DNA of 64,000 bases, taken from Paraburkholderia caffeinitolerans (GTDB lineage: Bacteria > Pseudomonadota > Gammaproteobacteria > Burkholderiales > Burkholderiaceae). Location of the stretch: positions 39,531 to 103,530 of the forward strand of contig NZ_CADIKL010000028.1 of NCBI RefSeq assembly GCF_902859945.1. Reading direction: 5' to 3'. Under the pieces are notes generated by a model. It saw nothing but the letters and a program-made list of their open reading frames with translations, had not been told where the DNA came from and did not search any database. The translations under genes were made by a program, and so were the position numbers. Positions 18,868 through 27,891 of this stretch are shown here, piece by piece. Within the stretch, counting starts at the first letter, position 1. Each line of letters opens with the position of its first letter.

Positions 18868-18896
18868 TTGACGCTCGATCATCGCAAGCGCAGAAT
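18868..18896 (+). promoter_or_regulatory. Candidate promoter of the hpa operon
   Basis: TTGACG and CAGAAT are separated by 17 bases, a good sigma-70 fit for the -35 box and a moderate one for the -10 box. The site ends 40 bases before the hpaG1 start. An interrupted dyad CACT-N8-AGTG (18897-18912) follows at once and could be the operator of the lost HpaR-type repressor. The rest of 18500-18935 holds only the hpaR remnant. Confidence 0.45.
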
Positions 18897-18935
18897 CACT
18901 CACATATTAGTGTTTTCGGGAAGGCGAACCACACC

Positions 18936-19721
18936 ATGTTTTCACTGGCCGACCATCTGCTGCATCTCGAAGGCGAGGCCCTGCCGCGCGACGTGAGCGC
19001 CGGCGCGACGCGCGCGCTGCTTGCGGGTGGCGCCCGTTGCCGCGCGCCCGTGTCCGGTGCCGTGTACGGGACGCTGCTCAACGACCGCGCCGCGCTGGAA
19101 GCCTTGGGCGACGCCGTGAATGCCGCGCCCTACAAAGCGCCGCCGCGCGCGCCCATCCTCTATCTGAAGCCGCGCAATACGCTCGCCGGCCATGGCGCGC
19201 GCGTGAGCGTGCCGGGCGCGGAAGGCGTTCAGGTGGGCGCGTCGCTCGGCATCGTGATCGGCCGCACTGCTGTGCGCGTCAAGGCGCATGAAGCGTTCGA
19301 TTACATCGCGGGCTACACGCTGGTCGCCGACCTCAGCGTGCCGCACGAGAGCGTCTATCGTCCGTCCGTGCGCTTTCGCGCTCGCGACGGCTTTTGCGTG
19401 ATCGGTCCCACGGTGCAGGCGCGCAGGCATGTCGCCGATCCGGACCGGCTCGCGATCCATGTCGATATCGAGGGCAAGCCGCGCTTCAGCGCGAATACGT
19501 CCTCGTGCGTGCGCGGCGTCGCGCAACTGCTTGCGGACGTGACCGACTTCATGACGCTTTCAGCAGGCGATGTGCTCACGCTAGGCATGCCGCACGGCGC
19601 GCCCATCGCGCATGCCGGTGCGCGCGCAACGATTTCCATTGCCGACTGGCCCGCGCTCGCCATCGAATTCATCGCGCCGCAAACGGCAGCACACACCGCC
19701 ACGCAAGGAGCACCAGCATGA
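18936..19721 (+). CDS. hpaG1: HpaG N-terminal-type subunit: 2-hydroxyhepta-2,4-diene-1,7-dioate isomerase / OPET decarboxylase
   Basis: A 261-residue fumarylacetoacetate-hydrolase-fold protein. The ATG at 18936 (MFSLADHLL) is chosen over the upstream frame, which runs through the hpaR remnant. KAPPRAPILYLKPRNT and the VGASLGIVIGRTA segment match the N-terminal half of enterobacterial HpaG. In E. coli the two halves are fused (about 430 residues); here they are two genes with an ATGA overlap. The enzyme decarboxylates and isomerises the ring-cleavage product after HpaE and HpaF in homoprotocatechuate catabolism. Confidence 0.88.
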   Translation: MFSLADHLLHLEGEALPRDVSAGATRALLAGGARCRAPVSGAVYGTLLNDRAALEALGDAVNAAPYKAPPRAPILYLKPRNTLAGHGARVSVPGAEGVQVGASLGIVIGRTAVRVKAHEAFDYIAGYTLVADLSVPHESVYRPSVRFRARDGFCVIGPTVQARRHVADPDRLAIHVDIEGKPRFSANTSSCVRGVAQLLADVTDFMTLSAGDVLTLGMPHGAPIAHAGARATISIADWPALAIEFIAPQTAAHTATQGAPA

Positions 19722-20506
19722 TGCGAGGACGCGTTGCCTACGCAGGCGCCATCCACGAAGCAAGACCTGAAGGTCCCCTGGAAAACGCGCGCGTGCGCCT
19801 TGCCGACGGCCGCGTGCGCGAAGAGCACGAAGTGGTCTGGCTCGCGCCGTTCGAGCCCGGCACGATCTTCGCACTCGGCCTGAACTACGCCGAGCATGCC
19901 AAGGAACTGCAATTCACGAAGCAGGAAGAGCCGCTAGTGTTCCTCAAGGGGCCGGGCAGCGTGATCGGGCATCGCGGCGTCACGCGCCGCCCCGCCGACG
20001 TTACGTTCATGCACTACGAGTGCGAGCTGGCGGTCGTGATCGGCCGCACGGCGCAGAACGTGAAGCGCGAAGACGCCATGCAGCACGTCGCGGGCTACAC
20101 CATCGCCAACGACTACGCGATCCGCGACTATCTGGAGAACTACTATCGCCCGAACCTGCGCGTGAAGAACCGCGATGGCGGCACCGTGCTCGGGCCGTGG
20201 TTCGTCGACGCCGCCGATATCGCCGACGTCAACGCGCTCGAACTGCGCACCTGGGTGAACGGCGAACTGAAGCAGCACGGCAACACGCGCGACCTCGTCA
20301 CCGGCATTGCCGAACTGATCGAGTATTTGAGCGGCTTCATGACGCTCGCGCCCGGCGACGTGATTCTCACGGGCACGCCCGAAGGCGTCGTCAACGTGAA
20401 TGCCGGCGACGAAGTGATTTGCGAAATCGACGGCCTCGGCCGCCTTGTCAACACGATCGCGTCCGACGCCGAGTTCGGCCGCGCTCCCCAGACGCAACAG
20501 ACGTAA
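19718..20506 (+). CDS. hpaG2: HpaG C-terminal-type subunit: fumarylacetoacetate hydrolase-family isomerase/decarboxylase
   Basis: A 262-residue FAH-fold protein that starts at 19718, overlapping hpaG1 by four bases. The Mg-binding acidic set appears in HYECELAVVIG and later ANDYAIRDYL; GLNYAEHAKE and the LTGTPEGVVNV loop are conserved. It matches the C-terminal half of HpaG and is expected to work with HpaG1 on 5-carboxymethyl-2-oxo-hex-3-ene-1,7-dioate. The hpaE start follows after 11 bases. Confidence 0.9.
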   Translation: MMRGRVAYAGAIHEARPEGPLENARVRLADGRVREEHEVVWLAPFEPGTIFALGLNYAEHAKELQFTKQEEPLVFLKGPGSVIGHRGVTRRPADVTFMHYECELAVVIGRTAQNVKREDAMQHVAGYTIANDYAIRDYLENYYRPNLRVKNRDGGTVLGPWFVDAADIADVNALELRTWVNGELKQHGNTRDLVTGIAELIEYLSGFMTLAPGDVILTGTPEGVVNVNAGDEVICEIDGLGRLVNTIASDAEFGRAPQTQQT

Positions 20507-20517
20507 GCGAGAACGCT

Positions 20518-21975
20518 ATGCGCATCGAACACCTGATCGACGGCCGCGCCCATACGGGCCGCGACTACTTCGAAACCGTGAATCCCGCGAACCAGGAAGT
20601 GCTCGCGGAGGTCGCGCGCGGCGGCGCGGAAGAGATCGACCTTGCCGTGCGCGCCGCGAAAGGCGCCTTTCCCGCGTGGGCCGCGAAGCCGGCGGCGGAG
20701 CGCGCGAAACTCGTGCGCAAGCTGGGCGAGCTGATTGCGAAGAACGTGCCAGAGATCGCGCTGACCGAGACGAAGGACACGGGCCAGACCATTTCGCAAA
20801 CGGGCAAGCAGCTCGTGCCGCGCGCCGCCGACAACTTCACCTACTTCGCCGAAATGTGCACGGCGGTGGACGGCCACACTTACCCAACCAGCACGCATTT
20901 GAACTACACGCTGTTTCATCCCGTGGGCGTGTGCGCACTCATCTCGCCCTGGAACGTGCCGTTCATGACGGCCACCTGGAAAGTGGCGCCCTGTCTTGCG
21001 TTCGGCAACACCGCGGTGCTCAAGATGAGCGAGCTTTCGCCGCTCACGGCTTCTATGCTCGGCCAGCTTGCGCTCGAAGCGGGTATTCCATCAGGCGTGC
21101 TGAACGTCGTGCACGGCTTCGGCCAGGAGACGGGCGAGCCGCTCGTCGCGCACCCCGACGTGCGCGCGGTCTCGTTCACGGGCTCGACGGCCACGGGCAA
21201 CCGCATCGTGCAGACCGCTGGCCTCAAGAAGTTTTCGATGGAGCTGGGCGGCAAGTCGCCGTTCGTGATCTTCGACGACGCCGACTTCGAGCGCGCGCTC
21301 GATGCCGCCGTGTTCATGATCTTCTCGAACAATGGTGAGCGCTGCACGGCGGGCTCGCGCATTCTCGTGCAGCGCTCGATCTACGCGAAGTTCGCCGCGC
21401 GCTTTGTCGAGCGTGCGAAACGCATCACCGTGGGCGATCCGCTCGACGAAAAAACCGTGGTCGGCCCGATGATCAGCCAGGGCCATCTCGCCAAGGTGCG
21501 CAGCTATATCGAACTCGGGCCGAAGGAAGGCGCAACGCTCGCGTGCGGCGGGCTCGATGCGCCCGCGCTGCCCGATGCCCTGAAACAGGGCAATTTCGTG
21601 CAACCCACGGTGTTCGTCGATGTCGATAACCGCATGCGCATCGCGCAGGAGGAGATCTTCGGGCCGGTCGCGTGCCTGATCCCTTTCGACGACGAAGCCG
21701 ACGCCATCCGCATCTCGAACGACATCGCCTACGGCCTGTCGAGCTACGTGTGGACCGAGAACACGGGGCGCGCACTGCGCGTGGCCGCTGCCGTCGAAGC
21801 GGGCATGTGCTTCGTGAACAGCCAGAACGTGCGCGATCTGCGCCAGCCGTTCGGCGGCTCGAAGGCTTCGGGCGTGGGCCGCGAAGGCGGCACCTGGAGC
21901 TACGAGGTGTTTCTCGAACCGAAGAACGTCTGCGTGTCGATGGGCTCGCATCACATTCCGCGCTGGGGCGCCTGA
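20518..21975 (+). CDS. hpaE: 5-carboxymethyl-2-hydroxymuconate semialdehyde dehydrogenase
   Basis: A 485-residue aldehyde dehydrogenase that oxidises the semialdehyde formed by HpaD to 5-carboxymethyl-2-hydroxymuconate, using NAD. The start at 20518 (MRIEHLIDGR) fits the HpaE length. SPWNVPFM, the GSTATGN cofactor loop, the Glu in MELGGKSPF and the catalytic Cys in NNGERCTAGSR are present. Its place between hpaG2 and hpaD is the standard operon order. High similarity to known HpaE proteins is evident by eye along the whole chain. Confidence 0.94.
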   Translation: MRIEHLIDGRAHTGRDYFETVNPANQEVLAEVARGGAEEIDLAVRAAKGAFPAWAAKPAAERAKLVRKLGELIAKNVPEIALTETKDTGQTISQTGKQLVPRAADNFTYFAEMCTAVDGHTYPTSTHLNYTLFHPVGVCALISPWNVPFMTATWKVAPCLAFGNTAVLKMSELSPLTASMLGQLALEAGIPSGVLNVVHGFGQETGEPLVAHPDVRAVSFTGSTATGNRIVQTAGLKKFSMELGGKSPFVIFDDADFERALDAAVFMIFSNNGERCTAGSRILVQRSIYAKFAARFVERAKRITVGDPLDEKTVVGPMISQGHLAKVRSYIELGPKEGATLACGGLDAPALPDALKQGNFVQPTVFVDVDNRMRIAQEEIFGPVACLIPFDDEADAIRISNDIAYGLSSYVWTENTGRALRVAAAVEAGMCFVNSQNVRDLRQPFGGSKASGVGREGGTWSYEVFLEPKNVCVSMGSHHIPRWGA

Positions 21976-21996
21976 GCCACACTGGAGGAGACCACA

Positions 21997-22860
21997 ATGG
22001 GCAAACTCGCGCTGGCGGCCAAAATTACGCATGTGCCGTCGATGTACCTTTCCGAACTCGACGGGCCGCACAAGGGTTGCCGCCAGGCCGCCATCGACGG
22101 CCACCGCGAAATCGGCCGGCGCTGCCGCGAACTGGGCGTGGACACGATCGTCGTGTTCGACGTGCACTGGCTCGTGAACAGCGAATATCACATCAACTGC
22201 GCGTCGCATTTCGAAGGCAATTACACGAGCAACGAGCTGCCGCATTTCATCAAGAACATGCCGTACGCGTACCCGGGCAATCCCGCGCTAGGCCATCTGA
22301 TTGCCGATGTCGCCAACGAAATGGGCGTGAAGAGCCGCGCGCATAGCGAGACCACGCTCGAACTCGAATACGGCACGCTCGTGCCGATGCGCTACATGAA
22401 CGCCGACCAGCACTTCAAAACGGTGTCCGTCGCAGGCTGGTGCGTGTGGCACGACCTCGCCACGAGCGTGCGTTTCGGGCTCGCGGTGCGCAAGGCGATC
22501 GAAGAGCGCTACGACGGCACCGTCGCGATTCTCGCGAGCGGCTCGCTGAGCCATCACTTCGCGAATAACGGCACGGCCGAGCAGTTCATGCACAAGGTCT
22601 GGGACCCGTTCCTGGAAGAGACGGACCGCCATGTGGTCTCGCTCTGGGAGCGCGGCGACTGGAAGACCTTTTGCGGAATGCTGCCGCTCTACGCCGAAAA
22701 GTGCTGGGGTGAAGGCGGCATGCACGATACCGCGATGCTGCTGGGCGCGCTCGGCTGGGACCGCTACGAAGGCCGCGCCGAAGTCGTCACGCCGTATTTC
22801 GGCAGCTCCGGCACCGGGCAGATCAACGCGATTTTTCCGGTCACGCCGCTGCCCGCCTGA
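21997..22860 (+). CDS. hpaD: 3,4-dihydroxyphenylacetate (homoprotocatechuate) 2,3-dioxygenase
   Basis: A 287-residue LigB-type extradiol dioxygenase. The opening MGKLALAAKITHVPSMYL with the first iron-ligand His is nearly the same as E. coli HpaD. A second metal-site His is in VFDVHWLV, and SGSLSHHF carries further active-site His residues. It performs meta ring cleavage of homoprotocatechuate, the key step of the operon. GGAGGAG stands before the ATG. Neighbours hpaE and hpaF are in the canonical order. Confidence 0.95.
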   Translation: MGKLALAAKITHVPSMYLSELDGPHKGCRQAAIDGHREIGRRCRELGVDTIVVFDVHWLVNSEYHINCASHFEGNYTSNELPHFIKNMPYAYPGNPALGHLIADVANEMGVKSRAHSETTLELEYGTLVPMRYMNADQHFKTVSVAGWCVWHDLATSVRFGLAVRKAIEERYDGTVAILASGSLSHHFANNGTAEQFMHKVWDPFLEETDRHVVSLWERGDWKTFCGMLPLYAEKCWGEGGMHDTAMLLGALGWDRYEGRAEVVTPYFGSSGTGQINAIFPVTPLPA

Positions 22861-22888
22861 TCCCGTCTAAATTTCGAAGGAGCGCCTC

Positions 22889-23290
22889 GTGCCGCATCTC
22901 ACCCTCGAATACAGCGCCAATCTCGCCGACGAGGCGAGCATCGGCGCACTGTGCGCCACGCTCGCGCAGGTGCTCGACGCCCAGCGCGACGCGAGCGGCG
23001 CACGCGTGTACCCGCGCGGCGGCATCCGCACGCGCGCACTGCGTTGCGAGCAGTACTTCGTCGCCGACGGCGACCCGCACCACGCCTTCCTGCACGGCTG
23101 CCTGAAGATCGGCGCGGGCCGCTCGCCCGAAGTGCGCCGCGCCACCGGCGACGCGCTCTTCGAAGCCATCAAGCAGCACTTTGCCGTGGCGTTCGACGCG
23201 CACGGGCTCGCGCTCTCGCTGGAGATCGTCGAGTTCAGCGAAGAGGGCGCGTGGAAGCACAACAACCTGCACGCCCGCCTCAAGACCTGA
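22889..23290 (+). CDS. hpaF: 5-carboxymethyl-2-hydroxymuconate delta-isomerase
   Basis: A 133-residue member of the CHMI/tautomerase group. The GTG start at 22889 follows AAGGAGCGCCTC and puts Pro right after the initiator, giving the catalytic N-terminal proline (PHLTLEYSANL). It ketonises the HpaE product. The length is close to the 126-residue E. coli enzyme. It sits between hpaD and hpaH with short gaps. Confidence 0.93.
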   Translation: MPHLTLEYSANLADEASIGALCATLAQVLDAQRDASGARVYPRGGIRTRALRCEQYFVADGDPHHAFLHGCLKIGAGRSPEVRRATGDALFEAIKQHFAVAFDAHGLALSLEIVEFSEEGAWKHNNLHARLKT

Positions 23291-23311
23291 ACGCCAACCA
23301 CGGAATTCGAC

Positions 23312-24115
23312 ATGCTAGATCCGCAACTCATTCGCGAGCTGGCCGCGCAGCTCGACGAAGCCGAACGCACGCGCACCCAACTGCGCCACTTCTCGCGCAC
23401 CCATCCGTCGATGACGATCGACGACGGTTATGCGATCCAGCGCGAGTGGGTCAAGCTCAAGCTCGCGGCGGGCCACACGATCAAGGGCCGCAAGATCGGT
23501 CTCACGTCGCGCGCGATGCAACGCGCCTCGCAAATCGACGAACCCGATTACGCGCCGCTGCTTGACAGCATGTTCATCGAAGCCGGCAGCGACATTCGCG
23601 CCGATCGCTTCATCGCGCCGCGCGTGGAGGTGGAGCTCGCCTTCGTGCTGAGCCGCCCGCTGCAAGGCCCCAACGTCACGCTGTTCGACGTGCTCGACGC
23701 CACCGCTTACGTCACGCCCGCGATCGAAATCATCGACGCGCGCATCGAGCAGTTCGACCGCGAAACGAAGGCGCCGCGCAAGGTGTTCGACACGATCTCC
23801 GACTTCGCCGCGAATGCGGGCGTGGTGCTGGGCGGCCGCCCGGTGAAGCCGCTCGACGTCGACCTGCGCTGGGTAGGCGCGCTGCTCTACAAGAACGGCG
23901 CGGTCGAGGAAAGCGGGCTCGCCGCGGCCGTGCTCAATCATCCGGCCACGGGCGTGGCCTGGCTCGCGAACAAGATCGCGCGCCATGACGAACGCCTCGA
24001 AGCCGGCGACGTGATTCTGAGCGGCTCGTTCACCGCGCCCATTACCGCACGCGCGGGCGACACCTTCCATGCAGACTACGGGCCGCTTGGTGGCATCGGC
24101 TTTAATTTCGTCTGA
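23312..24115 (+). CDS. hpaH: 2-oxo-hept-4-ene-1,7-dioate hydratase
   Basis: A 267-residue FAH-related hydratase. KGRKIGLTSRAMQ, PRVEVELAFVLSRPL and the closing SGSFTAPI...ADYGPLGGIGFNF match HpaH/MhpD-type hydratases. Mg-dependent addition of water yields 4-hydroxy-2-oxo-heptanedioate for HpaI. The gene begins 22 bases after hpaF; its ATG at 23312 has only a weak ribosome binding site, so translation may depend on coupling. Confidence 0.93.
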   Translation: MLDPQLIRELAAQLDEAERTRTQLRHFSRTHPSMTIDDGYAIQREWVKLKLAAGHTIKGRKIGLTSRAMQRASQIDEPDYAPLLDSMFIEAGSDIRADRFIAPRVEVELAFVLSRPLQGPNVTLFDVLDATAYVTPAIEIIDARIEQFDRETKAPRKVFDTISDFAANAGVVLGGRPVKPLDVDLRWVGALLYKNGAVEESGLAAAVLNHPATGVAWLANKIARHDERLEAGDVILSGSFTAPITARAGDTFHADYGPLGGIGFNFV

Positions 24116-24157
24116 TCGTAGCGTTTTGCCTTTCACGCAGAATCAGTAAGGATTCCC

Positions 24158-24934
24158 ATGCAAACACTTGACAATCCGTTCAAGCGCGCACTCTCGCAAG
24201 GGCGCCCGCAAATCGGCCTGTGGGCCGCGCTCGCCGACTCGTACGTCACCGAGCTGCTCGCGAGCACGGGCTTCGACTGGCTGTTGATCGACGGCGAGCA
24301 CGCGCCCAACGACCTGCGCAGCACACTCGCGCAATTGCAGGCGGCGGCCCCGTATCCCACGCACCCGATCGTGCGACCGGTACGCAACGACGCGGCCGTC
24401 ATCAAGCAGTTGCTCGACATCGGCACACAAACGTTGCTCGTGCCCATGATCGAAAACGCCGACGACGCGCGCACCGCTGTCGCCGCCACGCGCTATCCGC
24501 CGCTCGGCATTCGCGGCGTGGGCAGCGCGCTCGCGCGCGCGTCGCGCTGGAACGGCGCCGCCGATTATCTGCATCGCGCCGGGGATGGGCTCTGCCTGCT
24601 GGTGCAGGTGGAGGCGGCCAATGCGCTTGCGCAGCTCGACGAGATTGCCGCGGTAGACGGCGTGGACGGCGTGTTCTTCGGCCCGGCGGACCTGAGCGCT
24701 TCGATGGGCCTGCTCGGGCAACCCGGCGCCCCCGCGGTGCGCGAAGCGATCGTCGCAGGCATCCACGCCGTGCGCGCGCATGGCAAAGCCGCAGGCGTGC
24801 TGGCCGCCGACCGCGCGATCGCTCACGAATATTTGCAGGCTGGTGCAACCTTCGTCGCAGTAGGCAGCGACGTTGCGCTGCTTGCGCGCAGCGCGAGCGA
24901 ACTGGCCGCGGCGTTCCGCGAGCCTGCCGCCTGA
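24158..24934 (+). CDS. hpaI: 4-hydroxy-2-oxo-heptane-1,7-dioate aldolase
   Basis: A 258-residue class II pyruvate aldolase of the HpcH/HpaI family. LLIDGEHAPND, the metal-site Glu in LLVQVEAANAL and the Asp in FFGPADLSASMG are in place. It splits the last C7 intermediate into pyruvate and succinate semialdehyde, ending the pathway. The operon ends here: the next gene is convergent and 182 bases away. No hpaBC hydroxylase or hpaX gene follows within the window. Confidence 0.94.
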   Translation: MQTLDNPFKRALSQGRPQIGLWAALADSYVTELLASTGFDWLLIDGEHAPNDLRSTLAQLQAAAPYPTHPIVRPVRNDAAVIKQLLDIGTQTLLVPMIENADDARTAVAATRYPPLGIRGVGSALARASRWNGAADYLHRAGDGLCLLVQVEAANALAQLDEIAAVDGVDGVFFGPADLSASMGLLGQPGAPAVREAIVAGIHAVRAHGKAAGVLAADRAIAHEYLQAGATFVAVGSDVALLARSASELAAAFREPAA

Positions 24935-25116
24935 CCGTGCCAGCGAGAGCGTCGCGCACGGCGTCCTGCCCGGCCGCTCATGGGCTGCTCCGGCCCGCCG
25001 GATTCCGCGTTTTAATCGAGCGTGAGCCGCTCAATAATGGGCGTTTTGGCACTTTCGTACCGACTTCAAAAGTCTCGCTCCTCCGTGTGCGTTTCTGACA
25101 GTTTTTATTTTTGCCA

Positions 25117-26055
25117 TCAAAGTGGGCCTAGTCGCTGCGCGAAGCGCCAGGCCGCCTCGATGCCGAAGCGGCTTGGCGCGAGCTTCACGTCGCGCTCGTG
25201 CTCGACCTCGATGCCCATGCGCCACGCGGCAATGCGCTTGCCGTAGCAGATCAGCGTATCGAGCGACTGCATGACGAACACGATCGCGGGCAGCACCTGG
25301 CGGTACAGGTCTTCCGCGAGATCGACGTCACCCGCACGGAACGCCTGGTAGATGCGCTGCTGCCAATCGGAGCAGTCGGGCGCGACGATCATGCCCGCGC
25401 AGCCCGCGCGCAGGTTGTCGAGCAGTTCCATGCCGCCACGGCCGTTGAACACGGGCATGAGATCGCCCACTTGCGAGACCGTCTCCTGAATCGTGACCGA
25501 GGGTCCTTCGCCTTTGAGCACACGAAAGTTCGGGCACTGCGCCGCAAGCGCGCGCAAACGCGCCGGCGAGAGGCCGACGCCCAGATACTCGGGCGCGTTC
25601 TGGATGCCGACCGGCACGGTCAGGCCCGCCATCACCTCCGCGAAGAAGTCGAAATAGAACGATTCGGGCCGCGTGGGCTCACCGGGTGGAAGCACGGGCG
25701 GCTGCAGGATCAGCCATGCCGCGCCGCGCTCGATGGCGTGCTGCGCGAAGTCGCGCTGGGCCTCGACCGTCGGGCCGCTGATCGTGACCGCGAGCGGCAA
25801 CGCGCCGCCGCTATCTTCGCGCGCCCAGTCGAGCACTTGTTCGCGTTCGGCGCGCGAGAGCTTGTTGACCTCCGTGGCGAGTCCCAGCATGGCGATGCCG
25901 GGCGCGCCGGCGCGCACAACGGCTTCGACCTGGCGGCGCATGGCCGCGCGGTCGAGCCGGTTTTCGCGATCGAAAAACGCGTAGAGGATTGGGTAGATGC
26001 CAGCTAACCCGATCTTTGGGTGGGGATGCGCGTTTGCCATCGACGCCGCGCTCAT
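25117..26055 (-). CDS. Dihydrodipicolinate synthase-family aldolase/dehydratase (likely 2-keto-3-deoxy sugar acid dehydratase)
   Basis: A 312-residue DHDPS/NAL-family barrel. The Schiff-base Lys is in FRVLKGEGPS. The usual catalytic Tyr of the family (YN-x-P) is replaced: the segment reads GIQNAPEY, with Gln in the Tyr position. As I recall, L-2-keto-3-deoxyarabonate dehydratases have a similar Gln-Asp-Ala-Pro segment, which fits the neighbour. The start overlaps the stop of an L-arabonate dehydratase-like gene (ATGA). The pair therefore probably runs successive dehydrations of an aldonic acid toward 2-oxoglutarate semialdehyde. The third enzyme of that route is not here. Confidence 0.82.
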   Translation of the reverse strand: MSAASMANAHPHPKIGLAGIYPILYAFFDRENRLDRAAMRRQVEAVVRAGAPGIAMLGLATEVNKLSRAEREQVLDWAREDSGGALPLAVTISGPTVEAQRDFAQHAIERGAAWLILQPPVLPPGEPTRPESFYFDFFAEVMAGLTVPVGIQNAPEYLGVGLSPARLRALAAQCPNFRVLKGEGPSVTIQETVSQVGDLMPVFNGRGGMELLDNLRAGCAGMIVAPDCSDWQQRIYQAFRAGDVDLAEDLYRQVLPAIVFVMQSLDTLICYGKRIAAWRMGIEVEHERDVKLAPSRFGIEAAWRFAQRLGPL

Positions 26056-27782
26056 CAGTGCGAATCGCGCGGAACCGCTGCGCCGCTCGCGCCCACGAGG
26101 AAATCGAGATCCGCGCCCTGGTCGGCCTGCAGCACGTGCTCGACATAGAGCCGGTAGTAGCCGCGCTCAGGCAGCGGCGGCGCTTTCCATTCGGCCTTGC
26201 GGCGCGCGAGTTCTTCATCGGAAACGTCGAGATGCAGGCGGCGCGCCGCGACGTCGAGCTCGATCATGTCGCCCGTTTGCACCAGCGCGAGCGGACCGCC
26301 CGCCGCCGCTTCGGGCGACACGTGCAGCACCACCGCGCCATACGCGGTGCCGCTCATGCGGCCGTCCGAGATGCGCACCATGTCGGTGATGCCTTTTTGC
26401 AGCACCTTCTTCGGCAGCGGCATGTTGCCGACCTCGGCGAACCCGGGGTAGCCCTTCGGCCCCGCGCCCTTGAGGACCATGACGCAGTACTCGTCGATAT
26501 CGAGCGACTCGTCGTCGATCTTCTCGTGCAGTTCCTCCACGTTCTCGAACACCACCGCGCGCCCGCGATGGCTGAGCAGCCCGGGCGTCGCCGCCGAGGG
26601 CTTGATGACGGCGCCATCGGGCGCGAGGTTGCCCCGCAGCACCGCGATGCCGGCCTTCGGCTTGAACGGCTGGTCGAGCGGCGTAATGACCTCGTGGTTG
26701 TAGTTCGGCGCGTCCTCGACGTTTTGCCAGATCGTCTTGCCGTTGACCGTGAGCGCCTGGCGATGGAGCAGGCCGTGCTCGCCCAGTTGCCGCAGCACCG
26801 CGGGCAGGCCGCCCGCGTAGTAAAAATCTTCCATCAGGTGCTGGCCCGAGGGCTGGAGATTCACGAGGCAGGGCACGTCCGAGCCGAGCTCCCAGTCGTC
26901 GAGCGAGAGCGGCACGCCAATGCGCCGCGCCAGCGCGATCAGGTGGACCACCGCGTTGGTCGAACCGCCAATCGCGGCGTTGGTGCGGATGGCGTTTTCG
27001 AACGCCTCGCGCGTGAGGATCTTCGACATCGTGAGGTCTTCGCGCACCATATCGACGATGCGCCGGCCCGCGAGCTGCGCGAGCACCTGGCGGCGCGCGT
27101 CGACGGCGGGAATCGCCGCGTTGTGCGGCAGCCCCATGCCGAGCGCCTCGACCATCGACGCCATCGTGGACGCCGTGCCCATGGTCATGCAATGGCCGCG
27201 CGAGCGGTTCATGCACGACTCCGCCTCGATAAACTCCGCCTGCGTCATGGTGCCGGCGCGCACTTCCTCGGACATTTGCCACACGCCCGTTCCCGAGCCG
27301 ATCTCGCGCCCCCGGAAGCGCCCGTTCAGCATCGGCCCGCCCGAGACGGCGAGCGCGGGCAGGTTGCACGACGCCGCGCCCATCAGCAAGGCCGGCGTGG
27401 TCTTGTCGCAGCCGACGAGCAGAATCACGCCGTCGATCGGGTTGCCGCGAATCGACTCCTCGACATCCATCGACGCGAGATTGCGAAACAGCATCGCGGT
27501 GGGGCGCAAATTCGATTCGCCGAGCGACATCACGGGGAATTCGAACGGCACGCCGCCGGCTTCGTAGACGCCTTTCTTCACGTACTCGGCGAGTTCGCGG
27601 AAATGCGCGTTGCAGGGCGTGAGTTCCGACCACGTGTTGCAGATGCCGATCACCGGGCGGCCATCGAACGCATCGTGCGGGATGCCCTGGTTTTTCATCC
27701 AGGAACGGTGGATGAAGCCGTCCTTGTCGGCTTTGCCGAACCAGGCCTGGCTTCGCAGGGGCTTGGGAGGGGTATCGTTCAT
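26055..27782 (-). CDS. IlvD/Edd-family sugar-acid dehydratase, L-arabonate dehydratase-like
   Basis: A 575-residue [2Fe-2S] dehydratase. The start at 27782 (MNDTPPKPLRSQ) is preferred; an ATG at 27860 would add 26 unlike residues. Cluster Cys residues are in GICNTWSELTPCN, VGCDKTTPALLMG and GHCMTMGTAST. The TNAAIGGSTNAVVHL segment and the C-terminal GADLDFL are typical of the pentonate dehydratase branch rather than of IlvD itself. It removes water from an aldonic acid to give the 2-keto-3-deoxy acid, which the overlapping downstream gene would process. No sugar dehydrogenase or lactonase lies next to it. Confidence 0.87.
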   Translation of the reverse strand: MNDTPPKPLRSQAWFGKADKDGFIHRSWMKNQGIPHDAFDGRPVIGICNTWSELTPCNAHFRELAEYVKKGVYEAGGVPFEFPVMSLGESNLRPTAMLFRNLASMDVEESIRGNPIDGVILLVGCDKTTPALLMGAASCNLPALAVSGGPMLNGRFRGREIGSGTGVWQMSEEVRAGTMTQAEFIEAESCMNRSRGHCMTMGTASTMASMVEALGMGLPHNAAIPAVDARRQVLAQLAGRRIVDMVREDLTMSKILTREAFENAIRTNAAIGGSTNAVVHLIALARRIGVPLSLDDWELGSDVPCLVNLQPSGQHLMEDFYYAGGLPAVLRQLGEHGLLHRQALTVNGKTIWQNVEDAPNYNHEVITPLDQPFKPKAGIAVLRGNLAPDGAVIKPSAATPGLLSHRGRAVVFENVEELHEKIDDESLDIDEYCVMVLKGAGPKGYPGFAEVGNMPLPKKVLQKGITDMVRISDGRMSGTAYGAVVLHVSPEAAAGGPLALVQTGDMIELDVAARRLHLDVSDEELARRKAEWKAPPLPERGYYRLYVEHVLQADQGADLDFLVGASGAAVPRDSH

Positions 27783-27891
27783 GCCGCGCCTGTCCGTGTG
27801 GTTGCGTTGCCGGACGATCATAGAAACGGCGCTATCGCGCGTCAATATTTGGTCCGGCATTCCCCTATGTGGGAAACCAGGCGCTGCGTTA

